A program made the position numbers and the translations under genes. From contig NZ_JALIRP010000005.1 in the NCBI RefSeq assembly GCF_022898935.1, positions 422,505 to 486,504 on the forward strand: a stretch of 64,000 nt of DNA, given 5' to 3'. Below the pieces are notes generated by a model that was not told where the DNA came from, ran no database searches, and saw nothing but the letters and a program-made list of their open reading frames with translations. The stretch is from Paenibacillus mangrovi (GTDB lineage Bacteria > Bacillota > Bacilli > Paenibacillales > Paenibacillaceae). Below are positions 1-9,274 of the stretch, piece by piece (position 1 is the first letter of the stretch; every line of letters starts with the position of its first letter).

Positions 1-1966
1 GAACCTCAAGCAGCTGCTTCTCAGCATCTTCCACGCTGCCCTTCAGCTGTACGGCAGCATTCGTTAAATGCCCGCCGCCGCCGAGTCTTTCCATGACGAC
101 CTGAACGTTCATACGGCCCAGTGAGCGTGCACTGATGCCGATCAGGCCATCCGGCCGTTCGCTGATGACAAATGACGCCACCACGTCGACCATATTAAGC
201 AGCGCATCCGACGCCTGAGCAATTAGCAGCTGCGGAACGACGGTTCCCGGCTCGGTTACTGCAAGAGCGACATGATCATATACCATTTTAGCATGCTTTA
301 TGATATCTGACTTTGCCAGATATTCCTGTAGGTCTTCTTTCAGCATCCGCTGGATTTGAATGGTATCAGCACCACTTCGGCGAAGGAATCCTGCCGCCTC
401 AAAGGTGCGCGAACCGGTATGGAGTGCGAAATGCTTCGTATCCACCGTAATGCCTGCCAGCAGCATCGTGGCCTCCATCGGCGTAAGCTGTATTTTCTCA
501 TGAATGTATTGCAGCAACTCCGTAACCAGCTCACATGCCGAAGAAGCATACGGTTCCATATACACCAGCACGGCATCGTTAATAAATTCCTCGCCGCGGC
601 GGTGATGGTCCACAACGACAATCCGGCTTGCATTTTGTACCAGCTTCGGCTCCATCGTCATGGAAGCCTTATGGGTGTCCACCACCACCAGAAGACTGTG
701 CGGATTCAGCATGGACAGGGCTTGCTCTGGTGAGATGAACCGCTCGACAAGCTTCTCGTCCTTCTGCACCTGTTCCATCATCCGTTCAATGGACGGATTG
801 GTGCCCGGCAGGATGATATAAGCCTCGACATTATAAATCTGCGCTGCCTTCAGCACCCCGATCGAGGCGCCAATCACGTCCATATCCGGCATACGGTGTC
901 CCATGATGAACACCTTATCGCTTTCCTGAATCAAATCACGCAGGGCATGAGCAATAACCCTAGCCCGTACACGCGTACGTTTCTCCACGGCATTGGATTT
1001 ACCGCCGTAAAAGGACAGACGCTGCCCTGCTTTGACCGCTGCCTGATCTCCACCGCGACCAAGAGCCATGTCCAGTGAAGACTGCGCCAATTCGCCCAGC
1101 TCGCTGATGCTTTCCGGACCAAAGGCGAGCCCGATGCTCAGCGTCATGGGCACTTTCAGTTCTGCCGTCATTTCGCGGACTTCGTCCAAAATTACGAATC
1201 TGCTTTTTTCCAGCTCCTGCAGTGATTTGTAATTTAGCATCATCAGGTACCGGTCCGATGACAGACGTCGCAGGTATACCTCATAATGTCTTGCCCACTC
1301 CGTAATCTCTGTCGTTACTTTGGCGATTAGGGAGGTGCGCTGCTGGTCATCCATGCCTTGGGCGGCCTCGTCGAGATTATCCATCACGATAATGCCGATT
1401 GCCAGCTTCTCTGACTCATATTTCTCGCGGAGGACCGCCATTTCGGTCACATCATACAGATAAATCAGGCGTTCCTCCATATTCAGCATCAAATGAAAGT
1501 ACGACTCACCGATTTTAAGCTCGGTATGGACAATCTTATGTCCATCCTTGTGGCCGTCCTTATGCCCATCCCTTTTCTCATTCAGGATGGATGACAATGG
1601 CGGGAAAAGCTCCTGAAGCGAGTCGCCCACAAGCGACTTTTGCCCGAATATTTTACATACATAACGGTTATTCCATTCAACAGCCCTGTCCTCGCTATAG
1701 AGCACAATCCCGAACGGCAGGGTGCCGATCGCTTCACCTTCGACTCTTTTGACACGGAAGGACAGGCCGTTGATATACTCCAGCAAGTTCCTCCGGTACC
1801 GTATTTCCGCCTTCAGCAACAGGTAGCAGAGCACCGCCACAAGAATGAGACATATCATTCCGAGCGGCCAGTTGTACCGGGTCACAATAATGACTAGAAG
1901 CAGCATCAGCATAAACGCCCAGACGGTATAATAGCCGTGCCAGCGCTGTTGTAGAAATTTAGGCAT
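1..1966 (-). CDS. gdpP: GdpP, membrane c-di-AMP phosphodiesterase (3' end cut by window)
   Basis: Hydrolyses cyclic di-AMP to pApA and so controls cell-wall, potassium and stress physiology. Reading inward from an ATG at 1966, the protein starts with two membrane segments (about residues 8-60). A PAS-like domain and a degenerate GGDEF-type domain follow, then a DHH phosphoesterase domain with GHRMPDMD and the DHH signature at residues 453-455, and a DHHA1 region with GGGGH near the C-terminus. About 655 codons are visible and the family is about 655-660 residues, so only a few codons are lost beyond position 1. The stop of yybS at 1977 lies 10 bp upstream, making a MazG-like, yybS, gdpP operon. 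A 3x DGHK repeat sits at residues 133-144, next to the PAS region. Identification is firm. Confidence 0.95.
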   Translation of the reverse strand, partial: MPKFLQQRWHGYYTVWAFMLMLLLVIIVTRYNWPLGMICLILVAVLCYLLLKAEIRYRRNLLEYINGLSFRVKRVEGEAIGTLPFGIVLYSEDRAVEWNNRYVCKIFGQKSLVGDSLQELFPPLSSILNEKRDGHKDGHKDGHKIVHTELKIGESYFHLMLNMEERLIYLYDVTEMAVLREKYESEKLAIGIIVMDNLDEAAQGMDDQQRTSLIAKVTTEITEWARHYEVYLRRLSSDRYLMMLNYKSLQELEKSRFVILDEVREMTAELKVPMTLSIGLAFGPESISELGELAQSSLDMALGRGGDQAAVKAGQRLSFYGGKSNAVEKRTRVRARVIAHALRDLIQESDKVFIMGHRMPDMDVIGASIGVLKAAQIYNVEAYIILPGTNPSIERMMEQVQKDEKLVERFISPEQALSMLNPHSLLVVVDTHKASMTMEPKLVQNASRIVVVDHHRRGEEFINDAVLVYMEPYASSACELVTELLQYIHEKIQLTPMEATMLLAGITVDTKHFALHTGSRTFEAAGFLRRSGADTIQIQRMLKEDLQEYLAKSDIIKHAKMVYDHVALAVTEPGTVVPQLLIAQASDALLNMVDVVASFVISERPDGLIGISARSLGRMNVQVVMERLGGGGHLTNAAVQLKGSVEDAEKQLLEV

Positions 1967-1976
1967 GACTCCCACC

Positions 1977-2888
1977 CTAACGTTTTGATTTAGTCATATA
2001 TTGACGCAGCGGAAATGCAAGATCCAGTATGCCGATGATCCGCATGGGCGGAAACAGCACGATCGGAATGGTGAACAGCAACGGTATAACCGGACTCCAT
2101 TTTTTCGTATATCCCAGGTAGTAGAAAAATCCTATAGCCTGGATCATAAAACCAATATGCAAAAGCAGCACCAGGTTCACGGCAACCATCGTCAGGAACG
2201 AGCTGCCGGTGCCCTTGGCGAAGATTTCAACCACAACTGCGATCAAATAATACCAAATCAACGATTTAGGAAGCATCCATTCACGCGCAGGCTTTAGCTT
2301 AGGAACATGGAAGCCGGTACTTTCGATGATTGGACGGGCCAGCGAATGTGTAATAACGGACATCATAAAGGAGCTGATAATCATCGCAAAAGGGATCATC
2401 TTCATCGTCGCGTTGCTTACCATCTGCATATCTTCCGGTGTCCAGGCCATATCACTGATGAGCGGATTGTTGCCCCCAACATCTTTGAGCGGCGACATCG
2501 TCATTTTCACAATTTCCTGCACGTAACTGGATAAGTCAAAGTTCAGAAACAACGTGCCAATGATCAGCAGAAGCAGCATCTCAGCCAGAATCGTGCCTGC
2601 TCCGGTTATCAGCGTGCGAAGTGCGGAAGCCTTCTTTTTATAGGCCCGGCCCATCACAAGCGAAGGGATCATAAAGTACAGCGCCAGCAGTAAATTCGCC
2701 GGATGCACGATAAAGGCAATCAACCACACCGGGATGACATGCAGCAGAAACGATTTCAGATTTAAGGTTGCAAAAAGAATCGTGGCGGGTAATATAAGAA
2801 AAAATACCGTCACGATTGAAAAAGGAGTCATTAAGGAGAGTAGCAGAAGCAAATATATAACGCTCCATACTACCGATGTCCAGCGCAT
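1977..2888 (-). CDS. yybS: YybS family (DUF2232) multi-pass membrane protein
   Basis: Integral membrane protein of unknown function from the DUF2232/YybS family, which is normally found beside gdpP and rplI in Firmicutes. Very hydrophobic, with about eight predicted membrane helices and a short basic C-terminus. The start is uncertain. The longest frame begins at a GTG at 2903 that overlaps the stop of the upstream gene, but this GTG is itself part of the Shine-Dalgarno sequence AAGAGGTG. A TTG at 2894 or the ATG at 2888 (12 nt after the SD) are more credible, and the ATG is chosen here. Translation is probably coupled to the upstream MazG-like gene. The role is inferred only from the conserved neighbourhood with the c-di-AMP phosphodiesterase. 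Confidence 0.85.
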   Translation of the reverse strand: MRWTSVVWSVIYLLLLLSLMTPFSIVTVFFLILPATILFATLNLKSFLLHVIPVWLIAFIVHPANLLLALYFMIPSLVMGRAYKKKASALRTLITGAGTILAEMLLLLIIGTLFLNFDLSSYVQEIVKMTMSPLKDVGGNNPLISDMAWTPEDMQMVSNATMKMIPFAMIISSFMMSVITHSLARPIIESTGFHVPKLKPAREWMLPKSLIWYYLIAVVVEIFAKGTGSSFLTMVAVNLVLLLHIGFMIQAIGFFYYLGYTKKWSPVIPLLFTIPIVLFPPMRIIGILDLAFPLRQYMTKSKR

Positions 2889-2899
2889 TTTCAATGTCT

Positions 2900-3202
2900 T
2901 CACCTCTTACGCATATGTTCTTCCAGCGCGGAAATATCCTGATACCAGTCCTCAAGCTGGTGGCCTTCCTGTTTATGTTTCTTCAGTTTCTCGATCAAAA
3001 GATCATCCAGATCCCGGTACGACATCCCGAGCCTGCGAGCCAGTATGTAGGAACTCATGATCAAGCTAGCGAGACTGTCACCCACACGGGTCGTGCTGCC
3101 TTCCCATAATGCCTTAAACAGCCTAGATACGTTTTCAACCACTTCGGTCTTGAGCCATTCAATGACTTTCGCGCGTTTGGCTACATCCAAATCCTTTGGC
3201 AT
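2900..3202 (-). CDS. MazG-like family protein
   Basis: Small helical protein of 100 residues that resembles the MazG-like family found in Bacillales, a short relative of nucleotide pyrophosphohydrolases. The sequence is charged and helical throughout, with a central YRDLDDLL segment. The full EExxD metal-binding signature of true MazG is not evident, so catalytic activity should not be assumed. It is the first gene of a unit with yybS and gdpP, and its TGA overlaps the possible GTG start of yybS. No SD problem is seen at the ATG at 3202. Family assignment is moderately sure and function unknown. Confidence 0.7.
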   Translation of the reverse strand: MPKDLDVAKRAKVIEWLKTEVVENVSRLFKALWEGSTTRVGDSLASLIMSSYILARRLGMSYRDLDDLLIEKLKKHKQEGHQLEDWYQDISALEEHMRKR

Positions 3203-3308
3203 GTCTGAAGGTCACACTCCCTGAAAAAAGCTTTATTCTCCATTATACCATAAAAAGCTACCGCTCACGAAAATCTACCCTGGCACCCTGACTTCCTATA
3301 ACTGCGGC

Positions 3309-3350
3309 AAAAAGACCTGCGTTTCGTATCTAATCAAAAGCAGGTCTTTT
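3309..3350 (-). terminator. Rho-independent terminator after the CBS-domain gene
   Basis: Inverted repeat AAAAGACCTGC / GCAGGTCTTTT with a loop of about 19 nt. On the minus strand it ends in a U-run. It lies 40 bp beyond the stop of the CBS gene. Confidence 0.85.
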
Positions 3351-3391
3351 ATCATTGTATGCCTCTAAAAATAGATGATTTCAAGCGGATG

Positions 3392-3817
3392 TTACCGTGA
3401 ATTCATGGATTCCTTAGAAACAAACCGCTCGCAATATTCAATAATCTGGCTTCTGCGGACGATCCCGATGAAGCGGTTCATATCATCCACCACTGGTACA
3501 AAGTTCTGAACCTTGGCCAGATTGATCAGATCTTCCATATTGGCGTCAATGGACACCGGCTTATTATTTACCTTGAGCGGCACATCTCTCAGCAAAAATT
3601 TGGACGCATTCTCAAAATTCACTTTACCGTTCGAGTTTTTCATATGCCATAGCAGGTCACCTTCAGTTACCGTTCCGGCGTACGTGCCATCCTTGCTTAG
3701 AATCGGTACAGCCGTATATCTGTGGTACTCCATGCGTTCAAGTGTCTGCCGCAGCGTGGAGTCCATCGTAACCGTAACGACTTCCTGTTTAGGTAGCAGA
3801 AAAAACGCAATATTCAT
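3392..3817 (-). CDS. CBS-pair protein, DarB/CbpB-like
   Basis: A 141-residue protein made almost entirely of two CBS motifs (about residues 8-65 and 75-135), a Bateman module that binds adenine nucleotides. Size and single-module architecture match YkuL/DarB of Bacillus and CbpB of Listeria, stand-alone c-di-AMP-sensing proteins that act on Rel and pyruvate carboxylase. Placement one gene from gdpP supports, but does not prove, a link to c-di-AMP. It is monocistronic, with a terminator at 3309-3350 and an unrelated LCP gene upstream. The ATG at 3817 follows the SD-like GAGGAGGATT. Other Bateman roles, such as AMP or SAM sensing, cannot be excluded. Confidence 0.8.
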   Translation of the reverse strand: MNIAFFLLPKQEVVTVTMDSTLRQTLERMEYHRYTAVPILSKDGTYAGTVTEGDLLWHMKNSNGKVNFENASKFLLRDVPLKVNNKPVSIDANMEDLINLAKVQNFVPVVDDMNRFIGIVRRSQIIEYCERFVSKESMNSR

Positions 3818-3897
3818 GTGGAATTAATCCTCCTCTACCCTTCTTCAAGCTTCTCCTAACTACTTACGTTTCAATCCTGGCATTGTTTCAGGCGGAC

Positions 3898-3928
3898 ACA
3901 AAATCAGCAGCCGCACCTGTGGCTGCCG
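3898..3928 (-). terminator. Terminator after the LCP gene
   Basis: Stem GCAGCC / GGCTGC with an 8-nt loop, followed on the minus strand by UGAUUUUGU. It lies 60 bp after the LCP stop codon. Confidence 0.6.
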
Positions 3929-3988
3929 ATATCAACATTTCCCCATCTCTCACATCATTTTGTTCTTCTTTTATTTTACCGTAAGCTC

Positions 3989-4981
3989 TTATGCCTTGTC
4001 ATCTGGCTGCATCAGCTGATCCGAAGGCGTATCTGGATTTTGCCAGTTGTCGATGAGTTCTTTGGCTTTTTCCACATCTTCTGGGTTAGCCTCATCATAA
4101 TAGACGCCGTTGATACGAATACCTTCACCCATTATCGTATAGCTGGAGATCTGAGCCTCCGAACCTGTTAAGACCTGTTTAGCCAGATCGATAATAAATT
4201 TTGGCTGCATATCCGTTTGGAAATTATTGCCCATAATATCAAGCAGCTCCGGAATTTTGGAGATTTGGTCCAGTCCAAGCATCTGGTTTGCGACCGCATT
4301 TAGGAATACCTGCTGCCGTTTGGTACGGTTGAAATCACTGTCCTCCCTGTAGCGTACGTAATTCAGGGCTTCCTCACCGCTGTAGATCGGTTTATTGGCT
4401 TTCACCGTAAACTTCTCATGGTCAAAGCCTTTGTTCACGATATCTTTCTCAATCGGCAGCTTTACACCGCCAAGCGCATTGACTGCATCCTTCAGACCTT
4501 GAAAATTAATCGTAGCGTAATAGTCCACATTATGACCGAGGAAAGCTTCGACCGTGTCCTTCGACATCTGCTGCCCGCCAAATGCATAGGCATGCGTAAT
4601 TTTATCCTTCTTTCCTTTTCCTATAATCTCAGTATACGTATCCCTCGGAATGGAAATGAGCAATACTTTGGAATCCTTAGGGCGTGCAACCGCATAAATA
4701 AGCGTATCTGAACGGGCTGGTTCATCTTTTCGCTGATCCGTACCCAAAAGCAGCACCGAAAAGGGCTTGTTCAGATATACTACGGGTTCAGCCGGCTTGG
4801 TAGGCGTATTGTCCATGGATTCCAGCGGCTGATAGGATTTTTGCAGCGAGCTCTCCACCCGCTTGGAAAGAAATAAATCAAATGCCATCACCGCGAGCTG
4901 CTTGCGGTAAACATAAGCGCTCCCTGCAACCAGAACCAAAATCACGGCTATGGATATATATATTTTTGTTCTCTTTTTCAT
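3989..4981 (-). CDS. LytR-CpsA-Psr (LCP) family cell-wall glycopolymer ligase
   Basis: LCP enzymes transfer teichoic-acid-like glycopolymers from lipid carriers to peptidoglycan on the outer membrane face. One N-terminal membrane anchor (about residues 7-25) is followed by a short linker and an LCP domain. The domain carries GTDQR, RSDTL, SIPRDT, HAYAFGG and a late RYRED, the Arg/Asp residues that bind pyrophosphate and metal. The start is set at ATG 4981 because AGAAGG lies 6 nt upstream. An in-frame ATG seven codons earlier lacks a good SD. The gene stands alone between terminators, with a sigma-A-like promoter about 110 bp upstream. The exact polymer cannot be read from the sequence. Confidence 0.9.
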   Translation of the reverse strand: MKKRTKIYISIAVILVLVAGSAYVYRKQLAVMAFDLFLSKRVESSLQKSYQPLESMDNTPTKPAEPVVYLNKPFSVLLLGTDQRKDEPARSDTLIYAVARPKDSKVLLISIPRDTYTEIIGKGKKDKITHAYAFGGQQMSKDTVEAFLGHNVDYYATINFQGLKDAVNALGGVKLPIEKDIVNKGFDHEKFTVKANKPIYSGEEALNYVRYREDSDFNRTKRQQVFLNAVANQMLGLDQISKIPELLDIMGNNFQTDMQPKFIIDLAKQVLTGSEAQISSYTIMGEGIRINGVYYDEANPEDVEKAKELIDNWQNPDTPSDQLMQPDDKA

Positions 4982-5089
4982 TTTATTCCTTCTCTTATAC
5001 ATAATAAAAGTCCTAAATCCTAGAAAAAACGGTTTGCTTTAGCCTCCTTTCTTTTTATAAACGGATCATGGCTTTTGATGTATTTTGCG

Positions 5090-5118
5090 AGTAAAGAATC
5101 CGCTTTAGTCATTGTCAA
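5090..5118 (-). promoter_or_regulatory. Candidate sigma-A promoter of the LCP gene
   Basis: Minus strand TTGACA, 17 bp, TTTACT. Perfect -35 and 4/6 -10, about 110 bp upstream of the chosen start. Confidence 0.45.
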
Positions 5119-5234
5119 ACGACACTAACATTGTAAACGGTAATTTTATAAAAAGAAACCGTATTCCCGTGTCGATTCCTGAAAAAAGGTTCCTTTGCCG
5201 CTAAATATATGCAGTTTTTCTGCATCAATCGGGG

Positions 5235-5268
5235 GAACAAAGAAGCTCTACCGTCATGGCAGAGCTCT
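5235..5268 (-). terminator. Terminator after the MFS gene
   Basis: On the minus strand AGCUCUGCC pairs with GGUAGAGCU (9 bp with one G-U) around a 5-nt loop, followed by UUCUUUGUU. It lies 20 bp after the MFS stop. Confidence 0.75.
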
Positions 5269-5287
5269 CCGTCAAATTATGTTTTGT

Positions 5288-6868
5288 TTAAGCACGCCCC
5301 GCTTGAAGTTTCGCTGCTTTTTTACGGCGAATCGCTCCTAGAATAAGCGCGGATCCCAAGGATAGCACACTGAAAATGAGCGCCGACCAGAAAAGACCGT
5401 TATAACCTTCCTTCACCGTCACGTGTAGGGCATTCAACAGGACATTTCGCACTCCTTCATCCGGAACGCTTAGGAAGGCCTGGTGAATACTGTGATAGTC
5501 TCCGGCTGCTCCGGCTTTTGAAGCAAACTTTTGCATGAGATCTGCAGGCACTTGAATACCGCTCTCAGCAAAGCCCTGCTGGATATGACTTCCGATATTC
5601 ATGAACGAACGGGCCAGAAAACCTGCAAATATTGTAGGCGCGATTGACATCGCCAATTGACGGGAAAGCGAACTTGTTGCCACCGCGATCCCTTTGTTCT
5701 TTTCGCCTGCCTCTTCTGTAACCAGTACGTTCACCGGCGCGCCGAGCATAGAGCCAAAACCGACTCCAACGAAAACACCGGCGACGATCATCTGCCAGAT
5801 GCTCTGCACCCATAGCGCAAACAAAAGGAAGCCGAAAATACTGAAACAGCTCGCCAGCGCAATGGTCCACGTAGGTCCTTTTTTATCAACCAGGAATCCG
5901 CCACCTGCAGCCCCAATGCCTGCAGCCAGCGCTACAGGGGTGAACCAGTATCCGGCAACGGTACTCGAAACGTCCATATACTGCTCCAGGAATCCCGGCA
6001 AGAAAATAACGGACGCGAGGATCGCTCCCGAGAAGAACGCAATGAGCAGCGCCCAGCGGAAGGTGGACTGCTGCAACAGCTGAACCGGTACGACAGGCTC
6101 GATATCCGAGTGCTGCAGTCTTTTTTCCATAAAATAAAATATAACGAACAGCACAATGGCGGCCAGGAAAAACACGTAAAATTTCCAGGACAGGAGACTG
6201 TCAATCACGTTCACTCCATCCAGATTCGTGAAGCTGTACATCAAACTGAGCACGCCGAGGATCAGGACGGAAATACCGGACCAATCCATTTTGGCCTGGG
6301 AATGCTCCTGCTCTTCTTTAATGAAGCGAACCCCAAAAATAAGCAGCAAAATAGCAATCGGCACATTGATCAAAAACAGCCAGTGCCAGTTCCCCGTAGC
6401 CCCCAATATAAAGGAACCGATATTCGGACCCAGCACCGAAGCAATACCGTTCATGCCTCCAAGCATTCCGAGTGAGCGCCCGTGCCGTTCTTTCGGGAAT
6501 GTAGCTAGGACATACGAGCTGGCAATAACGAAGATTCCTCCCCCTCCAAGCGCTTGAATCAGTCTTGCAATCAGGAAAAATGTAAAATTCGGACTCAGCG
6601 CTACTAGCAGCGAACCTGTACCGAATAAAAGAACTTCAATAATAAACAACTTCTTTCGACCATAACGGTCTGAAAGCTTGCCCGCAATCGGTACACTGAC
6701 AGCTAGACCAAGCGTATACAACGTAATGGTCCAGGCACCCCAGGTCGGACTGACACCAAAGGAATAGATCAGTGTCGTCAGAGATGATGTGATAATACCG
6801 TTATCCAGTGCAGCCATAAACACACCAATAGCAAAAATTAAAAGCGAGACTTTCATATTTTTTTGCAC
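5288..6868 (-). CDS. MFS drug:H+ antiporter, DHA2 (EmrB/QacA-type)
   Basis: Proton-driven efflux permease of the major facilitator superfamily. At 526 residues with about 14 hydrophobic segments, and motif A written as GKLSDRYGRKK after TM2, it fits the 14-TM DHA2 group (EmrB, QacA, LfrA). A GTG at 6868 is taken as the start because GGAGG lies 8 nt upstream, and this places the basic QKNMK just before TM1. The longer upstream reading has no SD and an implausible polar N-terminus. The substrate is unknown. It is monocistronic, with a palindrome-rich upstream region (6995-7041) that may bind a local repressor, although no regulator gene is adjacent. Confidence 0.9.
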   Translation of the reverse strand: MQKNMKVSLLIFAIGVFMAALDNGIITSSLTTLIYSFGVSPTWGAWTITLYTLGLAVSVPIAGKLSDRYGRKKLFIIEVLLFGTGSLLVALSPNFTFFLIARLIQALGGGGIFVIASSYVLATFPKERHGRSLGMLGGMNGIASVLGPNIGSFILGATGNWHWLFLINVPIAILLLIFGVRFIKEEQEHSQAKMDWSGISVLILGVLSLMYSFTNLDGVNVIDSLLSWKFYVFFLAAIVLFVIFYFMEKRLQHSDIEPVVPVQLLQQSTFRWALLIAFFSGAILASVIFLPGFLEQYMDVSSTVAGYWFTPVALAAGIGAAGGGFLVDKKGPTWTIALASCFSIFGFLLFALWVQSIWQMIVAGVFVGVGFGSMLGAPVNVLVTEEAGEKNKGIAVATSSLSRQLAMSIAPTIFAGFLARSFMNIGSHIQQGFAESGIQVPADLMQKFASKAGAAGDYHSIHQAFLSVPDEGVRNVLLNALHVTVKEGYNGLFWSALIFSVLSLGSALILGAIRRKKAAKLQAGRA

Positions 6869-6994
6869 AGGAATGACCTCCATTTCACATGTAATTAAAG
6901 CATTTATGTATTCTCTCAACGCTTCACAACCGCTGCCCACTTTCTTATATCATTGTCAATTCTGCTCATTATATCTAATGGGAGAACAACAACA

Positions 6995-7041
6995 TTGACT
7001 AAAGTTTAATCAAAGAGATAGGTACCTATTCTTTAGTTCAA
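6995..7041. promoter_or_regulatory. Palindromic candidate operator upstream of the MFS gene
   Basis: The 12-bp palindrome ATAGGTACCTAT (7018-7029) lies between TTGACTAAAG (6995-7004) and its near-inverse CTTTAGTTCAA (7031-7041). This is an AT-rich, symmetric arrangement of the kind bound by MarR or TetR dimers. The rest of the 6869-7254 gap holds the opp terminator and no gene. Confidence 0.35.
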
Positions 7042-7147
7042 TTTATGTTGCAAGTCAGTTTTCAGTTAAAAATATATACCCGTTTTAGGTTATAGTCAAC
7101 TACTTATTAATCATACCTGATTATATTTTTCGTGAACGGACTCAATA

Positions 7148-7190
7148 CAAAAAACAGCCCTATGACCAGAACACTGGCACAAGGCTGTTA
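7148..7190 (-). terminator. Terminator of the opp operon
   Basis: AACAGCC / GGCTGTT pair with an additional inner helix. On the minus strand the stem is followed by UUUUUUG. It lies about 65 bp after the oppF stop. Confidence 0.85.
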
Positions 7191-7254
7191 CATAGCATTT
7201 CATATTTTACTTAACGTTCAGGAGGACCCCAATCCTACCTAGTATTAGCTCATT

Positions 7255-8262
7255 TTATCTGTTCAGCTTGCTCAGATCAGAACCGCCTTCCACACCAATC
7301 GGGAAGTGACAGGCAACCTGGCGTCCAGGCATAACTTCCTGAAGCTTCGGCTCAACCTTACTGCATTTCTCTGAAGCAAAAGGACAACGTGTATGGAAAC
7401 GGCATCCTGACGGCGGATTAGCTGGTGAAGGAACATCCCCCTGTAGAACGATTCGGTTCCGTTTCTTGGTTGGGGACGGCTTCGGAATGGCCGACAGCAG
7501 AGCCGCAGTATATGGATGCAAAGGATTTGCATACAACGACTCGGTTTCGCCGACTTCAACCATTTTACCCAGATACATAACGCCTACACGGTCGGAAATG
7601 TGACGAACGACATTCAGACCATGCGCGATGAACAGGAATGTCAGTCCCATCTCTTTCTGCAGCTTCATCAGCAGGTTGATAACCTGTGATTGTACGGATA
7701 CGTCGAGAGCGGATACGGCTTCGTCTGCGACGATGAATTTGGGTTTCAGCGCAATGGCGCGGGCAATCCCGATCCGTTGGCGCTGACCGCCTGAGAATTC
7801 ATGCGGATAACGGTTGCGGCGTGTTGGGTCGAGACCCACAAGATTCATCAATTCCACAACGCGGTTGTCAATTTCTTTGGCGGACATCTTCGTATGAATC
7901 TTAAGCGGTTCACCAATAACGTCTTTGACTAAGAAACGCGGATTGAGTGATCCGAACGGATCCTGGAAAATGATCTGCATTTCTTCACGCATTTTATTCA
8001 GTTCGCGGTTGCTTAAGCTGTGAACATCACGGCCGTTGATCTTAACGGAACCCTCTGTCGCACTTTGCAAACGTAAAATGACGCGTCCGAGAGTAGATTT
8101 ACCGCAGCCAGATTCCCCTACCAAACCAAAAGTTTCACCTTCACGGATGGTCAGAGAAACATCATCAACAGCCTTAACGTTGCCGACAACACGGTTCAAG
8201 AGGCCTTTATGGATAGGGAAATACTTTTTAATGTTATTGACTTCAACCAGATTCTTAGCCAT
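7255..8262 (-). CDS. oppF: Oligopeptide ABC importer ATPase OppF
   Basis: Second ATPase of the Opp importer; binds and hydrolyses ATP at the cytoplasmic face to drive peptide uptake. The 335-residue protein has Walker A GESGCGKS (about 49-56), signature FSGGQRQR, a Walker B read as [10 protein letters not shown] (most homologues have DEPVSALD), and the Cys-rich oligopeptide/dipeptide C-terminal domain with [12 protein letters not shown] 8262 is chosen because AAGGGG lies 8 nt upstream and the N-terminus then matches the family. It overlaps the end of oppD by 8 bp. It is the last gene of the operon and is followed by a clear terminator. Confidence 0.92.
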   Translation of the reverse strand: MAKNLVEVNNIKKYFPIHKGLLNRVVGNVKAVDDVSLTIREGETFGLVGESGCGKSTLGRVILRLQSATEGSVKINGRDVHSLSNRELNKMREEMQIIFQDPFGSLNPRFLVKDVIGEPLKIHTKMSAKEIDNRVVELMNLVGLDPTRRNRYPHEFSGGQRQRIGIARAIALKPKFIVADEAVSALDVSVQSQVINLLMKLQKEMGLTFLFIAHGLNVVRHISDRVGVMYLGKMVEVGETESLYANPLHPYTAALLSAIPKPSPTKKRNRIVLQGDVPSPANPPSGCRFHTRCPFASEKCSKVEPKLQEVMPGRQVACHFPIGVEGGSDLSKLNR

Positions 8263-9274
8263 GGGTGTTTTCCCCTTTCCCGTGAGCCGCTGCCTTGGCC
8301 TGATCCTCATACAACCAGCACTTCGTAAAATGCTCGCTGCCGATTTGCAGATCTCCCGGCTCAACCTGACGGCACTTATCCATCGCATGCGGGCAACGAG
8401 GATTGAAACGGCATCCTTTCGGCAGATTGCCCAGTGCCGGAATTGTACCTTTAATGGTATACAGCTCCCCGCCGCGATCGCCTTCAATGCCAGGGATGGA
8501 TTGCAGGAGGCCAGTGGTATATGGATGAGAAGGGTTCGTGAAAATCTCTTCCACCGTCCCTTGCTCTACGATCGCACCTGCATACATTACCGCAATATGA
8601 TCGGCCATTTCTGCTGCCACACCCATATCATGAGTAATGAGCAGAATGGATGTACCAAGCTTTTCTTTCAAATCCTGAAGCAGCTCCAGAATTTGTGCTT
8701 GAACGGTCACGTCAAGCGCGGTTGTCGGTTCATCGGCAATCAGAAGTTCCGGTTTGGCAGCCAGAGCAATTGCGATGACGACGCGCTGACACATACCCCC
8801 AGACAGCTGGTTCGGATACTGCTTAGCGCGAATTTCAGGTGAAGGAATACCCACCATTCTCAAAAGCTCGACAGCTTCATCCCAGGCTTCTTTCTTGTTC
8901 TTGTTCTGATGGAGACTCAAGCTCTCGGCAATTTGGTCACCGACCGTAAACACCGGGTTCAGTGCTGACATCGGATCCTGGAAAATCATCGAGATTTTAT
9001 TCCCACGGATGTCTTTCAGTTCCTCTTGCTTCTTCGCGGCCAGATCTTCACCCTTAAAATTAATGCTGCCTTCGAGGATCATGCCGTTTGCGTAATCAAT
9101 CAAACGCATAATAGACAAGGAGGTTACACTCTTGCCGCTGCCGGACTCACCGACGAGGCAGAGCGTTTTCCCTTTTTCAATGTTTAGTGAAATGCGGTCA
9201 GTTGCTTTGACAAGACCTTTATCTGTTAAAAAGCCAGTGGTCAGATTCCGGACTTCAAGAAGTTTTTCCGCCAT
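8255..9274 (-). CDS. oppD: Oligopeptide ABC importer ATPase OppD
   Basis: First ATPase of the Opp importer, pairing with OppF beneath the OppBC channel. The 339-residue protein has Walker A GESGSGKS (about 42-49), signature LSGGMCQR, Walker [13 protein letters not shown] and the family C-terminal GCRFNPRCP motif. The signature carries Cys where OppD often has Arg. The ATG at 9274 has a very strong SD (GGAGGAGG) 8 nt upstream, located inside the 3' end of oppC, so the two genes overlap by 34 bp and are probably translationally coupled. Confidence 0.93.
   Translation of the reverse strand: MAEKLLEVRNLTTGFLTDKGLVKATDRISLNIEKGKTLCLVGESGSGKSVTSLSIMRLIDYANGMILEGSINFKGEDLAAKKQEELKDIRGNKISMIFQDPMSALNPVFTVGDQIAESLSLHQNKNKKEAWDEAVELLRMVGIPSPEIRAKQYPNQLSGGMCQRVVIAIALAAKPELLIADEPTTALDVTVQAQILELLQDLKEKLGTSILLITHDMGVAAEMADHIAVMYAGAIVEQGTVEEIFTNPSHPYTTGLLQSIPGIEGDRGGELYTIKGTIPALGNLPKGCRFNPRCPHAMDKCRQVEPGDLQIGSEHFTKCWLYEDQAKAAAHGKGENTHG

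Noticed and set aside
5190..5225. GCAGTTTTTCTGC as a further copy of the intergenic repeat
   Set aside because: Only the AGTTTTTCT core is shared and the flanks do not align with copies A or B.
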